DNA from: Microcaldota archaeon
Lineage (GTDB): Archaea > Micrarchaeota > Micrarchaeia > Micrarchaeales > Micrarchaeaceae
DNA length: 49,637 nt
Direction of reading: 5' to 3'
NCBI GenBank assembly: GCA_021817565.1
Contig: JAKAUP010000006.1
Span: 1-49,637 of the forward strand
The position numbers and the translations under genes were made by a program. Positions 16,313 to 24,177 of the stretch are shown here, piece by piece (within the stretch, counting starts at the first letter, position 1; every line of letters starts with the position of its first letter). Under the pieces are notes generated by a model, which saw only the letters and a program-made list of their open reading frames with translations, searched no databases and had not been told where the DNA came from.

Positions 16313-17757
16313 CAATCTGGTTCATATTCAGTTTCAACGCCATTTCGGCCCTGATACCTGTAATGCTGATTGGCGCACTAATACTGGCGGCAGCAGGACT
16401 TACTAGGGGAAAAAGCCTATTTACCCTATTCTCTGTAGGCGAGATATTCGGCATACCGAAAGGAATGGGAAAAGGCGGCGTAGGCAAAGGTATGATGAAA
16501 CGCAAGCCCCAAAAAATAAAGCCTTCAGCCCGTGCTAGAAAACTGGCCGAAAAAGGAGGATTGTTGAGAGGCGGGTTCAAGGAGGTAAAGAAATCAATCA
16601 AATCATATAAGGAAGTTAAAAAAAGGTACCTTAAGGAACCACCGGCCCCAGACACAAAAAGATCTGCACCTCTTGCTTATTACGGCTCCAAATCTGCCGG
16701 CCAAAAGGGAGCATCAAAGCCTAGAGTCGTATCTGGAACAACACAAGCGGCACGCAAAGGCCTTGCGGCTGTTATAGGTGCTGGGATGGCCATAACAAAT
16801 CCAAAAGGCGGAAAAGGTAGTGGAAGTGGCAGAGGCACAGGCGGCACATTACAAGGTAAAGGCGTAGGGGAACCGGGTTATAAAGATTCAACGGGCGGCG
16901 CAACGGCAAGCGGCGAAGCGGACTCCGAGATAAGGTTTAGATCCCTTCTCTTTTCAAGAAGGAACGTAATAAACTCAAACAAGCTCATATACCAAAAGCT
17001 ATCGCATACTAATGGGGGTCTCAAATCCTTAAGGGAGCATATAAAAAAGGTAGAAAAAGGAAACAAAAAACTCCCAAAAGGCTTACAAGACGGGGACTTG
17101 GTAGAAACCGGTATCGACACTTGGCTTACCAGTAAAAAGGCAAGGGGTATAAAGTTTACCGAATTTCAGAAAACGAAGCTCAAGCATATTCTTGTCTCAT
17201 CTGATATAAAAAACAACCAGGAACTCAAATCTAGGATAGTGGCATTAGAAACAAGTCTGCCTAAGCTTAACAAAAACCTTTCAGAAATCAGGAACATCAA
17301 TCAGATACCGCACACAAGGAAGGTCAAAAGCATTAATAGCACCGTATCGGCATTAAGGGATGTTGCTGCAACCGGCCTACTCAAGCAGAAAGACGTGAAT
17401 GAGATTAAGAATTATATCATTACTCAGTCTCTCTCTGTAGAAAACCCAATCGTAATGCGTGCTGTATACAACCGCGCACAATATGATATCGGAAAAGCGA
17501 GAAACTTGTCAAAAGATGATGATAAATACGAGAAGGAAGAGCAGAAACGAAAACTGAAAGACCAAAAGATGGAAGAGGAGGAAAAACATAGACAGCAAAA
17601 TAAGGAAGAAGAAGAAAAACGTAACGAGGAACAGCGTAATGAGAAAGAGAAGCAGAAAAATGAAGAAAAACAGAACGAGGAACAGCGTAATGAGACAGAG
17701 AAGCAGAAAAACGAAGAAAAACAGAAACAGGAACCAGAAAAGCCAAATGAAACATAA
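16309..17757 (+). CDS. Membrane-anchored partner with long charged, repetitive tail
   Basis: Not recognised. The ATG overlaps the stop of the giant surface protein (ATGA), a sign of translational coupling. One N-terminal membrane helix (ALIPVMLIGALILAAAGLTRG) leads into a basic, glycine-rich region (residues 45-200; GMGKGGVGKG and similar), a helical middle part, and a C-terminal tail of about 80 residues made almost only of Glu, Lys, Gln, Asn and Arg. The tail includes a 17-residue unit repeated twice (51-base DNA repeat). With its positive inner flank the protein probably lies mostly in the cytoplasm, so it could link the surface protein to internal structures or nucleic acid. That role is inference. 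Confidence 0.7.
   Translation: MTIWFIFSFNAISALIPVMLIGALILAAAGLTRGKSLFTLFSVGEIFGIPKGMGKGGVGKGMMKRKPQKIKPSARARKLAEKGGLLRGGFKEVKKSIKSYKEVKKRYLKEPPAPDTKRSAPLAYYGSKSAGQKGASKPRVVSGTTQAARKGLAAVIGAGMAITNPKGGKGSGSGRGTGGTLQGKGVGEPGYKDSTGGATASGEADSEIRFRSLLFSRRNVINSNKLIYQKLSHTNGGLKSLREHIKKVEKGNKKLPKGLQDGDLVETGIDTWLTSKKARGIKFTEFQKTKLKHILVSSDIKNNQELKSRIVALETSLPKLNKNLSEIRNINQIPHTRKVKSINSTVSALRDVAATGLLKQKDVNEIKNYIITQSLSVENPIVMRAVYNRAQYDIGKARNLSKDDDKYEKEEQKRKLKDQKMEEEEKHRQQNKEEEEKRNEEQRNEKEKQKNEEKQNEEQRNETEKQKNEEKQKQEPEKPNET
17623..17724 (+). repeat. Two tandem 51-base repeats in the charged tail
   Basis: Units 17623-17673 and 17674-17724 differ at only two bases (AAA/ACA and AAT/AAC). Each encodes the same charged 17 residues apart from one Lys/Thr change, beginning NEEQRNE. 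Near identity points to a recent duplication within the gene. Confidence 0.85.
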
Positions 17758-17869
17758 CAAAAACAAGAACTTTGGGAGAACTGCTAATGGGAACGTACCA
17801 TACTGCACGATTAAAATGGTCAATGCGCCGTGCAAAGCCTAGTTAATGAAATTGACAATACTAACTGGT

Positions 17870-18586
17870 CTATACGATCTTCTTTACCAATTCCTCCGCT
17901 ATCTGCTTGCCCGCTGCATCCTCCGGAGAAACCGTCTTATACACGCCCACCATTTCCATATGCCCTGTATTCGACTGATCCCCGAGCCTGGAAATTAGAT
18001 GGATCTTCTTGTTGGCCGACTTCGCCGCTATGCTTATCATGATGTTCTGAAAATCGCTATCCGAGCACACCACAACGCTCTTCGCATTGTTTATGCCCGC
18101 GTCATAGAACGTGTCTACCGAGTCCGGCTCCTTCACGATTGCAAGCAAACCTTCGCGGATGAGCTGTTCAGCGATCTTTTCCTTCTCAGTCACTACGACG
18201 AACCCAATTTTCTTCTCCCTTAACTCTCTTATCACTTCCATCGCGAACGCGTTGTACGGATCGACTATGACATGCCCATGCAATTTCTTTATCTTATCCG
18301 CGACAATCTTCCCCTTTAGGTCTATGTCCTTGACAAACCCGAAAACGAACCCGGCAAGCCATACTGCCGTCAGCACAAAGACAAACACATCCAGCACGCT
18401 TGCGGCAAATATCATAGCGTTTGATGCGTAAGATACTGGGAGCGTGTAGTATATGACGTCCAGCGAGGAAAGTACATTCCAAATTATTGCACTTTGCAGG
18501 GGTATGCCTGCATAGACCGTAAGTGCTAGGGCAAAAGCAAAAAATATCACGGAGAGTGTTATTATCGGATAAAATCTATTTTGCAT
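17870..18586 (-). CDS. RCK/TrkA-type protein with channel-like membrane domain (divergent)
   Basis: Third gene of a minus-strand RCK cluster. From ATG 18586 the protein has two membrane helices (PIITLSVIFFAFALALTVYAG and MIFAASVLDVFVFVLTAVWLAGFVFGF) around a loop where K+ channels carry TVGYGD; here the loop reads SSLDVIYYTLPVSYASN, with no filter. The cytoplasmic half follows RCK order (HVIVDPYNAFAMEVIREL, FVVVTEKEKIAEQL, VKEPDSVDTFYDAGINNAKSVVVCSDSDFQNIMISIAA) but the nucleotide loop GxGxxG is lost. The frame opens with a TTG at 18601; the ATG at 18586, four bases after the previous stop, is more likely. Probably a regulatory or non-conducting subunit partnering the gene upstream; this is inferred. 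Confidence 0.7.
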   Translation of the reverse strand: MQNRFYPIITLSVIFFAFALALTVYAGIPLQSAIIWNVLSSLDVIYYTLPVSYASNAMIFAASVLDVFVFVLTAVWLAGFVFGFVKDIDLKGKIVADKIKKLHGHVIVDPYNAFAMEVIRELREKKIGFVVVTEKEKIAEQLIREGLLAIVKEPDSVDTFYDAGINNAKSVVVCSDSDFQNIMISIAAKSANKKIHLISRLGDQSNTGHMEMVGVYKTVSPEDAAGKQIAEELVKKIV

Positions 18587-18590
18587 AAAC

Positions 18591-19391
18591 TCACAGCCCA
18601 ATCAAAATCTTCCCTATGTTTTCGCCTGTTGTGACCTCAGGTATAACGCAGAAGTCGGCCCCGACATACAGCATATTGTTCCTGGCATGTTCACTTTCCC
18701 CCCTAGATATTACCGTTATGTCTTTGTTCAGGTCTCTTACCGCCATGATCCCAAGCGTGTTCTTGAAATCCTCGCCGTTTGTGAATATTATGCTGCCTGC
18801 GTTAATGCATCCGGCTTCCTCCAGCGCCTTCTTATCGGTAAAATCACCAAAGATATAATCGTACCCCTTTGCCATGAATATTTCGCGTTTGTTCGTATCG
18901 TTATCCAATATCACAAAGTCTCGCTTTTTTGCCGCAAGCTCGTCGCATATCTTTTCCCCAAGCCCGCTGTACCCGCATACAATCGTAATCTTCCTAGAAT
19001 GCCTTATCTTGAATTTTATTATCTTTTCCCTTATGTTTATGGTAGATATAAATTCGACAACCCCTGCCAGGGCAAAACCTATCACCACCATCTTTATTAT
19101 GCCGTCAGCAACAAGGATCGGGAGCAGCACGTCAAATCTAAACCCGGAAGTGAGCGCGTATGAATATATAATCCTAGATATGTCTATGCCAACAACATCA
19201 AACAGCACTGTTATGACAAAATACGAAGCTACGCTGTAGCTTATCTGGGAAATCAGCGCCTTTACGAGTATAACCGAAACAGCAAACGTGAACAGTACAA
19301 GCAAGAGGAGCAAGACCACATAGTTTAGCTTTATATCTCCAACGATATCGTGTTCAGCCGCTTTCAAGCATTCACCTTGCCGCAAGCTCAT
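18591..19391 (-). CDS. RCK/TrkA-N protein with channel-like membrane domain
   Basis: Likely part of an ion-channel-like complex sensing nucleotide or potassium. Seen: three hydrophobic segments (VVLLLLVLFTFAVSVILV, SVASYFVITVLFDVVGI, ILVADGIIKMVVIGFALAGVVEF), then an RCK N-domain with ITIVCGYSGLGEKICDEL (a near-canonical dinucleotide loop), acidic FVILDNDT, GDFTDKKALEEAG and SIIFTNGEDFKNTL. The pore-loop position lacks TVGYGD. The ATG at 19391 overlaps the upstream RCK gene by 20 bases and has no clear ribosome site. A TTG at 19367, just after AAGGTGA, which includes the upstream stop, is an attractive alternative start. The next gene begins four bases after this stop, so all three genes are one operon. 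Confidence 0.75.
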   Translation of the reverse strand: MSLRQGECLKAAEHDIVGDIKLNYVVLLLLLVLFTFAVSVILVKALISQISYSVASYFVITVLFDVVGIDISRIIYSYALTSGFRFDVLLPILVADGIIKMVVIGFALAGVVEFISTINIREKIIKFKIRHSRKITIVCGYSGLGEKICDELAAKKRDFVILDNDTNKREIFMAKGYDYIFGDFTDKKALEEAGCINAGSIIFTNGEDFKNTLGIMAVRDLNKDITVISRGESEHARNNMLYVGADFCVIPEVTTGENIGKILIGL

Positions 19392-19779
19392 TCAGTATCT
19401 CGTCAGTGGCGCTCTTCAGCGCATTTACGATGTAGTTTGCGCCCGCCTCCCTGAATTTGTCTATTACTATATCATCTCTTGTTCTAGTGCTTATAAACAG
19501 GTCGGTGTTCAACTTTCTGGCAGTTATCACCACAAAAAGATTCTTGGCATCGTTGTCCATCGCGGCTACCAGCCCTTTCGCCTTTGAGATATCGGCTGAA
19601 AGTAACATCTTCTCGGCAGTAGCGTCTCCAGTCATAAGCTTATACCCGAGTTCTTCAATCAACCCCTTTATCTCAGGGTTGCTGTCTATGACTACAAACT
19701 GAATTCCGTGCTCTTTAAGGATTGCAGCTACCCTTCTCCCGACTCTCCCAAACCCGCATATTATTATGTGGTTTTCCAT
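19372..19779 (-). CDS. Stand-alone RCK N-domain protein (TrkA-N/KtrA-like)
   Basis: A cytoplasmic nucleotide-binding subunit that gates potassium channels or transporters. The 135 residues consist of one RCK_N fold: HIIICGFGRVGRRVAAIL (intact GxGxxG), FVVIDSNPEI with the acidic residue binding the ribose, MTGDATAEKMLLSADISKAKGLVAA, and the later strands to NALKSATDEIL. There is no RCK_C domain and no membrane part, so it must act with partners, most simply the two membrane-bound RCK proteins encoded just downstream. It is the first gene of this minus-strand operon. Family assignment is secure; the transported ion is inferred. Confidence 0.85.
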   Translation of the reverse strand: MENHIIICGFGRVGRRVAAILKEHGIQFVVIDSNPEIKGLIEELGYKLMTGDATAEKMLLSADISKAKGLVAAMDNDAKNLFVVITARKLNTDLFISTRTRDDIVIDKFREAGANYIVNALKSATDEILNELAAR

Positions 19780-19828
19780 CCCCGCACCGGTTTACCATTA
19801 GATGCTAAGGTTTAAAACTGCCAGCCCG

Positions 19829-20344
19829 CTATGTGCGCAAATGCTTCTTTAAGTTTCTCCCAACCTTCCCTAGCACATAATACTCATCACCAAAGCTCAT
19901 CGCATCAGCGACTCTTACGGTTCCTTTATTGCCGCGTATAAGCCAGTCTCCTTCCTTCCCATTGATCATGGATCCATCTTTCAGCACCACGCACGTATCC
20001 TCCCCAAGCTTTATCGCAAGTCCTTTCTCCCCCCTTCTGGCATACATGAAAGGCTTGCCCGCAACTGTGTGACACCTCCTAAGATAACCCGGAGGAAGCG
20101 GGATATAATCATCGGTGTCGGTTCTCATCAGAGGATCACCCTTAGCATACTTGAATATTCCATCTTTTGTCACTACGCACCCATCTGAATTGGCTGGCTC
20201 TACAATGAAAGCTGGTGTCTTCCTCTCTACAATTAGCGCGTTATGGTAGCTTTCGAGTTTTAACTTTTCAATGCTTATGAAAATCGGCATATGTTGTCCA
20301 AATGGCACTTCCTCCCTAAAGAGATCGCGCGTATGGTTTCGCAT
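19829..20344 (-). CDS. Conserved-looking hypothetical cytoplasmic protein
   Basis: Not assigned. From ATG 20344 (MRNHTRDLFREEV) it is 171 residues with no membrane segment. The frame extends upstream, but that extension overlaps tRNA-Gln. A TATA box (AGTATTTATATCG on the minus strand, 20363-20375) lies 25 bases before 20344, so the start is probably leaderless. The sequence is beta-rich and shows an internal two-fold pattern: 'CVVTKDGIFKYAKGDPLMRTDTDDYIPLP' resembles 'CVVLKDGSMINGKEGDWLIRGNKGTVRVA', each with a VVxKDG strand followed by xGDxLxR. The end (EEGDWL..., then a Phe and Tyr) recalls small barrel folds. Function unknown. Confidence 0.65.
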   Translation of the reverse strand: MRNHTRDLFREEVPFGQHMPIFISIEKLKLESYHNALIVERKTPAFIVEPANSDGCVVTKDGIFKYAKGDPLMRTDTDDYIPLPPGYLRRCHTVAGKPFMYARRGEKGLAIKLGEDTCVVLKDGSMINGKEGDWLIRGNKGTVRVADAMSFGDEYYVLGKVGRNLKKHLRT

Positions 20345-20415
20345 AGAACTGTTTTGGTCTAACGATATAAATACTTTTTGAGCTGCTGCGACAATCCATG
20401 AAAGAGCATAAGAAA

Positions 20416-20509
20416 TAGCTCCAGCCAGATTCGAACTGGCGTTTACGGCTCCAGAGGCCGCCGTCCTTTTTTGGTTGCTTTGCAGCAATGACCACTAGAC
20501 GATGGAGCT
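20416..20509 (-). tRNA. tRNA-Gln(CTG) with an intron-like insertion in the D-loop
   Basis: Acceptor stem AGCTCCA pairs with TGGAGCT, with A1-U72 as in archaeal tRNA-Gln, and discriminator A. Anticodon arm GCGGC-CTCTGGA-GCCGT gives anticodon CTG. T-arm GCCAG-TTCGAAT-CTGGC is complete. The D-stem GTC/GAC is split by about 20 extra bases (about 20469-20489) containing a hairpin TTGCT-GCAA-AGCAA with a GNRA loop. TGG/CCA can pair next to it, with three-base bulges (TCA and AAA) on opposite sides, which is the bulge-helix-bulge geometry cut by the archaeal splicing endonuclease. Removing it leaves a normal tRNA of about 74 bases. CCA is not encoded. Confidence 0.82.
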
Positions 20510-20532
20510 ATTAAATCTCCTTTCTGCATTAC

Positions 20533-20542
20533 CTTTTATAAG
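20533..20542. promoter_or_regulatory. Shared TATA box between tRNA-Gln and the M50 protease gene
   Basis: CTTTTATAAG is centred about 28 bases from the tRNA-Gln 5' end on the minus strand and about 26 bases from the ATG at 20564 on the plus strand. The same 10-mer occurs at 45357-45366, 25 bases before another start codon. The gap between the two genes is about 50 bases. Confidence 0.55.
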
Positions 20543-20563
20543 CGTTTCTTCACAACTATGGGT

Positions 20564-21253
20564 ATGTACGTGCGTCCGAATCTTTCCTCCAAGAGGGAGC
20601 TAAGAGACATAATAATCGCAGACCTTATACTTACCATAGCCATAGCGTTTACACTGAGCGGCGGGATTGAAAGTCTTTCTGGCAAGGATGCAATTTACAG
20701 TTTCATGTTGCTCATACCAATATCCTTCATTGGCGTTACCCTGAGCTTTGTGTTGCATGAGATGATGCACAAGTTCGCTGCGCAGAAATTCGGGGCAATC
20801 GCAGCATTCCAGAGCAGCACGAACGGCCTTGTAATAACGCTGCTTACCGGATTCTTCGGATTTCTGATTGGAATTCCAGGGGCTACAGTCATATACACAA
20901 ACAGGTTTACAAAGAGGGAGAACGGGATTGTATCGCTCGTAGGTCCACTGACCAACTTCGCCGTCTTTGGTGTTTTCGTAGCAATACTTTACATCTTCAA
21001 TCCAACCGGATACCTATCGAACCTGGTAAGCGTTGTGATATTCATAAGTATAATACTCGCGTTCTTCAACATGCTTCCAATTTTCCCGCTGGATGGGAGC
21101 AAAGTGCTTGCCTGGAATCCAGTCATATACGTCATAACTATGGGCACTATATTCCTGCTTACAATAACCTTTACCGGGATTTCGCTTATCGAAATACTCA
21201 TAATATTCATCATCGCGCTCTTCTTCTCTATGTTTTACAGAAGCATATTATGA
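20564..21253 (+). CDS. M50 (site-2 protease family) membrane metallopeptidase
   Basis: Expected to cleave substrates within or near the membrane. Seen: membrane helix one (IIADLILTIAIAFTL), a helix with the zinc motif HEMMH, a middle part with several helices (VITLLTGFFGFLIGIPGATVIY; SLVGPLTNFAVFGVF), and NMLPIFPLDGSKVL with the third zinc ligand Asp in the FPLDG motif, then a last hydrophobic region. This is the compact archaeal M50 layout without PDZ or CBS domains. I chose ATG 20564 (MYVRPNLSSKREL) because the TATA box is 26 bases away; ATG 20558 is the alternative. The neighbouring downstream operon is for pilus-type assembly; whether the protease processes its products is unknown. Confidence 0.85.
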   Translation: MYVRPNLSSKRELRDIIIADLILTIAIAFTLSGGIESLSGKDAIYSFMLLIPISFIGVTLSFVLHEMMHKFAAQKFGAIAAFQSSTNGLVITLLTGFFGFLIGIPGATVIYTNRFTKRENGIVSLVGPLTNFAVFGVFVAILYIFNPTGYLSNLVSVVIFISIILAFFNMLPIFPLDGSKVLAWNPVIYVITMGTIFLLTITFTGISLIEILIIFIIALFFSMFYRSIL

Positions 21254-21305
21254 CGCAGCCTCTTCAGTAGAAAGATATATAAAAATGGTTAAAGATATAC
21301 TCTAG

Positions 21306-21395
21306 ATGGACAAGATTTTGGCGACTGGAATCGAGAATTATACATCAACCAGCTCACGCAATGCTGCTTCCAGCAATATCCCCTGGAGAGGTTGA
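21306..21395 (+). CDS. Possible 29-residue leader peptide before the pilus-type operon
   Basis: An ATG at 21306 opens a short frame (MDKILATGIENYTSTSSRN...) ending at a TGA three bases before the ATG of the wHTH/coiled-coil gene. A TATA-like GATATATAAAAAT at about 21271-21283 places the transcription start just before this ATG. The tight coupling and the promoter position support translation or a leader function, but the peptide is unlike anything I recognise and may be only the operon's 5' leader. Confidence 0.3.
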   Translation: MDKILATGIENYTSTSSRNAASSNIPWRG

Positions 21396-21398
21396 GTT

Positions 21399-22670
21399 AT
21401 GTCGGAAGAGATACCTGGCAAGACAACCATAGACTCAATGCTTGAATACGTCAACGCTAACGGAAAGAGCGATGTTAATACGATAGCGAGCGTGCTCGGC
21501 ACGTACCCTGGGATAATAGAGGACTGGGCAAAGATACTTGAATCAGGGGGGCTTGTAAAGATAACCAACGAACTCGGGAAGATGTTTGTAGCCCCAGCAG
21601 GGTCCATCCCATCTCAGAATGTGGCTGAATCAGAACTTCTTACAATTCAAAAGGCAAAGATATCGCAGAGCACTGAATACCAGAGGCTACGCGAAGAGCA
21701 GCTCAAGGCAAAGATAAGCGAACTTTACAAGGAGGCGCAGGTGCTTGACAAGGAATTCATGCGCAAGTTTCCAGATCTTCACAAGGCAGTATCCGAGCTA
21801 GACTCATTATTTTCCAAAGCGGAAAAAATGGAAAAGCAGCTCAAGGCGATACAGAAGAAGTCAGAATCGGAGAAAAGCGCAGCAATAACCAAATTCGATT
21901 ACGAATACAAGCGGCTTGAAGAGATATCAGCAAAATCTGTCGATATTGAAAAGATAACGCAGTTGGCAGAGGACGCGAAAAGGTTCGAGAACGTCATACA
22001 GGACCTTCAGGTGAACAAGAAGAAGGAGCTTGCGGCGGTGCGCAAGGACATAGACGATCAGGTGGTGATGCTTAAGAAGACGCTTGACAGCGCAGAGCGC
22101 GAGATTGACGCGGAGATAGGGAGGATGTCAAACAACATACGCGTAGAGCTGCAGAACCTGAACGAATGGAACGCGATAGCGAAGAGCGCAAGCAAGGATC
22201 TTCCGAAAACCATAGCAGAGTCGAGGGCCGCAATGAAAAGACTCTCGGACATGAAGGTAAAAGTTGACTCAGAATACACCTCGATAAACAAGTCGCTTGA
22301 TCAGCTCAACGCAGAATACATAAAGAAGGCACAGCCGCTTTTCGACCAGATAGAGCAGATGAACCAGAAGATATCAGCAAACCAGAGTCTCTCAAGAACC
22401 ATCATATCGGCCAACGCCGAGCTAAAGGGGGCAAGCGAGGAAATAGCAAAGATACAGAAGGAAATAAGCTCAGTTGAAAACGAGCTGAAGAGGGTAAACA
22501 CATCCACGGCAAAAACCGCGAAGAACAGCAAATTCACCTCACTTAGCAAGGTCGAGACAAAGAGCAATGATATAAAAGAGAGGCTTGACAAGCTAAAGGA
22601 TAAGGTTGAGGATGTTACCAAATCGCTTTCATCTTCAAATCTGATAAACGAGGTCAAGAAGGGAGAGTAA
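21399..22670 (+). CDS. Winged-helix plus long coiled-coil protein of the pilus-type operon
   Basis: Not a named family to me. Residues 10-70 (TIDSMLEYVNANGKSDVNTI...GGLVKITNELGKMFVAP) look like a winged helix-turn-helix. From about 85 to the end almost everything is Lys/Glu/Ala/Ser/Leu-rich with heptad spacing, i.e. several coiled coils, with no membrane segment and no cysteine. It is the first large gene of a five-gene plus-strand operon, and the secretion ATPase gene begins one base after its stop. The position suggests a cytoplasmic scaffold or regulator of the assembly machine, or a sensor linking it to transcription; both are inferences. The ATG follows GGAGAGGTTGAG, a good ribosome site. 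Confidence 0.75.
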   Translation: MSEEIPGKTTIDSMLEYVNANGKSDVNTIASVLGTYPGIIEDWAKILESGGLVKITNELGKMFVAPAGSIPSQNVAESELLTIQKAKISQSTEYQRLREEQLKAKISELYKEAQVLDKEFMRKFPDLHKAVSELDSLFSKAEKMEKQLKAIQKKSESEKSAAITKFDYEYKRLEEISAKSVDIEKITQLAEDAKRFENVIQDLQVNKKKELAAVRKDIDDQVVMLKKTLDSAEREIDAEIGRMSNNIRVELQNLNEWNAIAKSASKDLPKTIAESRAAMKRLSDMKVKVDSEYTSINKSLDQLNAEYIKKAQPLFDQIEQMNQKISANQSLSRTIISANAELKGASEEIAKIQKEISSVENELKRVNTSTAKTAKNSKFTSLSKVETKSNDIKERLDKLKDKVEDVTKSLSSSNLINEVKKGE

Positions 22671-22671
22671 T

Positions 22672-24168
22672 ATGCCGGATCAAGAAAAGGTTTTCAATGA
22701 GTATGTGCTGGATGTCAACGGGATGAACGCAAACATAAAGATCTACTTCAAAAGGGACGCGTTCGTTCCCATATACGAGGTGAAGTTCGAGGGCGTGACC
22801 GACCCGACCAGATTGCTGCTTATGTCTTTCAGGGTCAACTTGGTATCGATGGTGCCTATCGATCCATCAAGGGTAGACGACAGGGAGTATGTGCAGGAAC
22901 TGAACAGGAGGTACGTGCAGGCGAGCGAACTGCTTATTGACAAGAACTTGCCAAGCACCGAGCCACGCATAAAGAAATTCCTGATAGCTTACATAGTAAA
23001 CATGATGCTTGGGCTCGGTGAGCTGGAGGTGCTCATAGCAGATCAGGACCTTGAAGAGATAACAGTCAATGGTTCAAAATCGGAAGTTTGGGTATTCCAC
23101 AAGAAGGTCGGTTGGGCTAAAACCACAATACAGCCGCAGAGCGAGACGTTTATATACGATCAGGCGCAGCAGATCGGAAGGAAGGTGGGCAGGGAGCTGA
23201 ACAACCTCTCCCCTCTCATGGACGCGGAGCTGACGGACGGCTCCAGGGTAAATGCAACTCTCTTCCCAATATCGCAAAGCGGGAACACGATAACCATCAG
23301 GAAATTCGAGAAGAATCCATGGACAATGCCCGCACTCATCAAGGCCAAGTCGCTGAACTCGGATGTCGCATCATTGATCTGGATGTGCATAGAGAACGAG
23401 ATAAGCCTTCTTGTATCCGGAGGAACAGCCAGTGGAAAGACGAGCTTCCTTAACGCGATAAGCATATTCTTCCCTCCAAGCAGGAGGATCATATCCATAG
23501 AGGAAACCAGGGAGCTTACGCTTCCGAAGTTCTATCAGTGGGTTCCTATGCTCACAAGGCAGCCTAACCCAGAGGGAAAAGGAGCGATAAACCTATATCA
23601 GCTAATGATAAACGCGCTGAGACAGAGGCCTGACATAGTGATGGTCGGAGAGGTAAGGACAAAGGAAGACGCAGAAACGCTGTTCGAGGCGATACATACT
23701 GGGCACTCGGTATATGCAACCCTCCACGCAGACAGCGTAAAAGATACGATAGTCAGGATGACAAATCCACCAATCAGCTCTCCAAAGATCATGATGAACG
23801 CGCTCGGGTGTATCGTTTCACTGATAAGGCACAGGACAAAAAACATAAGAAGGGTCTTGGAATTTGGAGAGATACTCGATTCAGGAGATGCGAACGTTCT
23901 GTACAAGTGGGACTACTTGAACGACACCACTGCAAAGGCTAACGAGATGACAAAACTCGCGGAAACGCTTATGCTTTATGCGGGCGTGACAAAGGAGGAG
24001 ATATACAAGATCATAGAGGAGCACAAGATAGTGCTTGACTGGATGACTGATAAGAACATAATCGATGTGGATGATGCCGGATTTGTTATAGCGCAGTACT
24101 ACAGGGATAAAACCAGGGTGTTGGAGCTTGCAAGGACAAAGGCTGATTTCGATTACAAAAGTTTCTAG
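22672..24168 (+). CDS. Type II/IV secretion ATPase (ArlI/GspE/TadA-like)
   Basis: The cytoplasmic hexameric motor that drives assembly of type IV pilus-like filaments. Seen in 498 residues: an N-terminal domain of about 115 residues, ELEVLIADQDLEEITVNG (residues 117-134, the usual entry to the CpaF/ArlI core), RVNATLFP, ITIRKF, Walker A GGTASGKT (250-257), an Asp/Glu box IEETRELTLP, Walker B DIVMVGEVR (321-329), and the His box AIHTGHSVYATLHAD (340-354). The C-terminus adds about 130 residues. It lies between the coiled-coil protein and two TadC/ArlJ-type membrane proteins, the usual core of an archaeal pilus system. No pilin gene is inside the operon, so substrates are likely encoded elsewhere, for instance at 10.1, 45.4 and 48.6 kb. 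Confidence 0.9.
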   Translation: MPDQEKVFNEYVLDVNGMNANIKIYFKRDAFVPIYEVKFEGVTDPTRLLLMSFRVNLVSMVPIDPSRVDDREYVQELNRRYVQASELLIDKNLPSTEPRIKKFLIAYIVNMMLGLGELEVLIADQDLEEITVNGSKSEVWVFHKKVGWAKTTIQPQSETFIYDQAQQIGRKVGRELNNLSPLMDAELTDGSRVNATLFPISQSGNTITIRKFEKNPWTMPALIKAKSLNSDVASLIWMCIENEISLLVSGGTASGKTSFLNAISIFFPPSRRIISIEETRELTLPKFYQWVPMLTRQPNPEGKGAINLYQLMINALRQRPDIVMVGEVRTKEDAETLFEAIHTGHSVYATLHADSVKDTIVRMTNPPISSPKIMMNALGCIVSLIRHRTKNIRRVLEFGEILDSGDANVLYKWDYLNDTTAKANEMTKLAETLMLYAGVTKEEIYKIIEEHKIVLDWMTDKNIIDVDDAGFVIAQYYRDKTRVLELARTKADFDYKSF

Positions 24169-24177
24169 GTAAACGTG

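Noticed and set aside
17420-17835. Two long minus-strand frames rich in Leu/Phe opposite the charged tail
   Set aside because: They are mirror images of the Glu/Lys repeat on the plus strand; low complexity creates long antisense frames.
20345-20488. N-terminal extension of the 19829 gene
   Set aside because: It runs through tRNA-Gln and past a TATA box placed 25 bases before ATG 20344, so it is unlikely to be translated.
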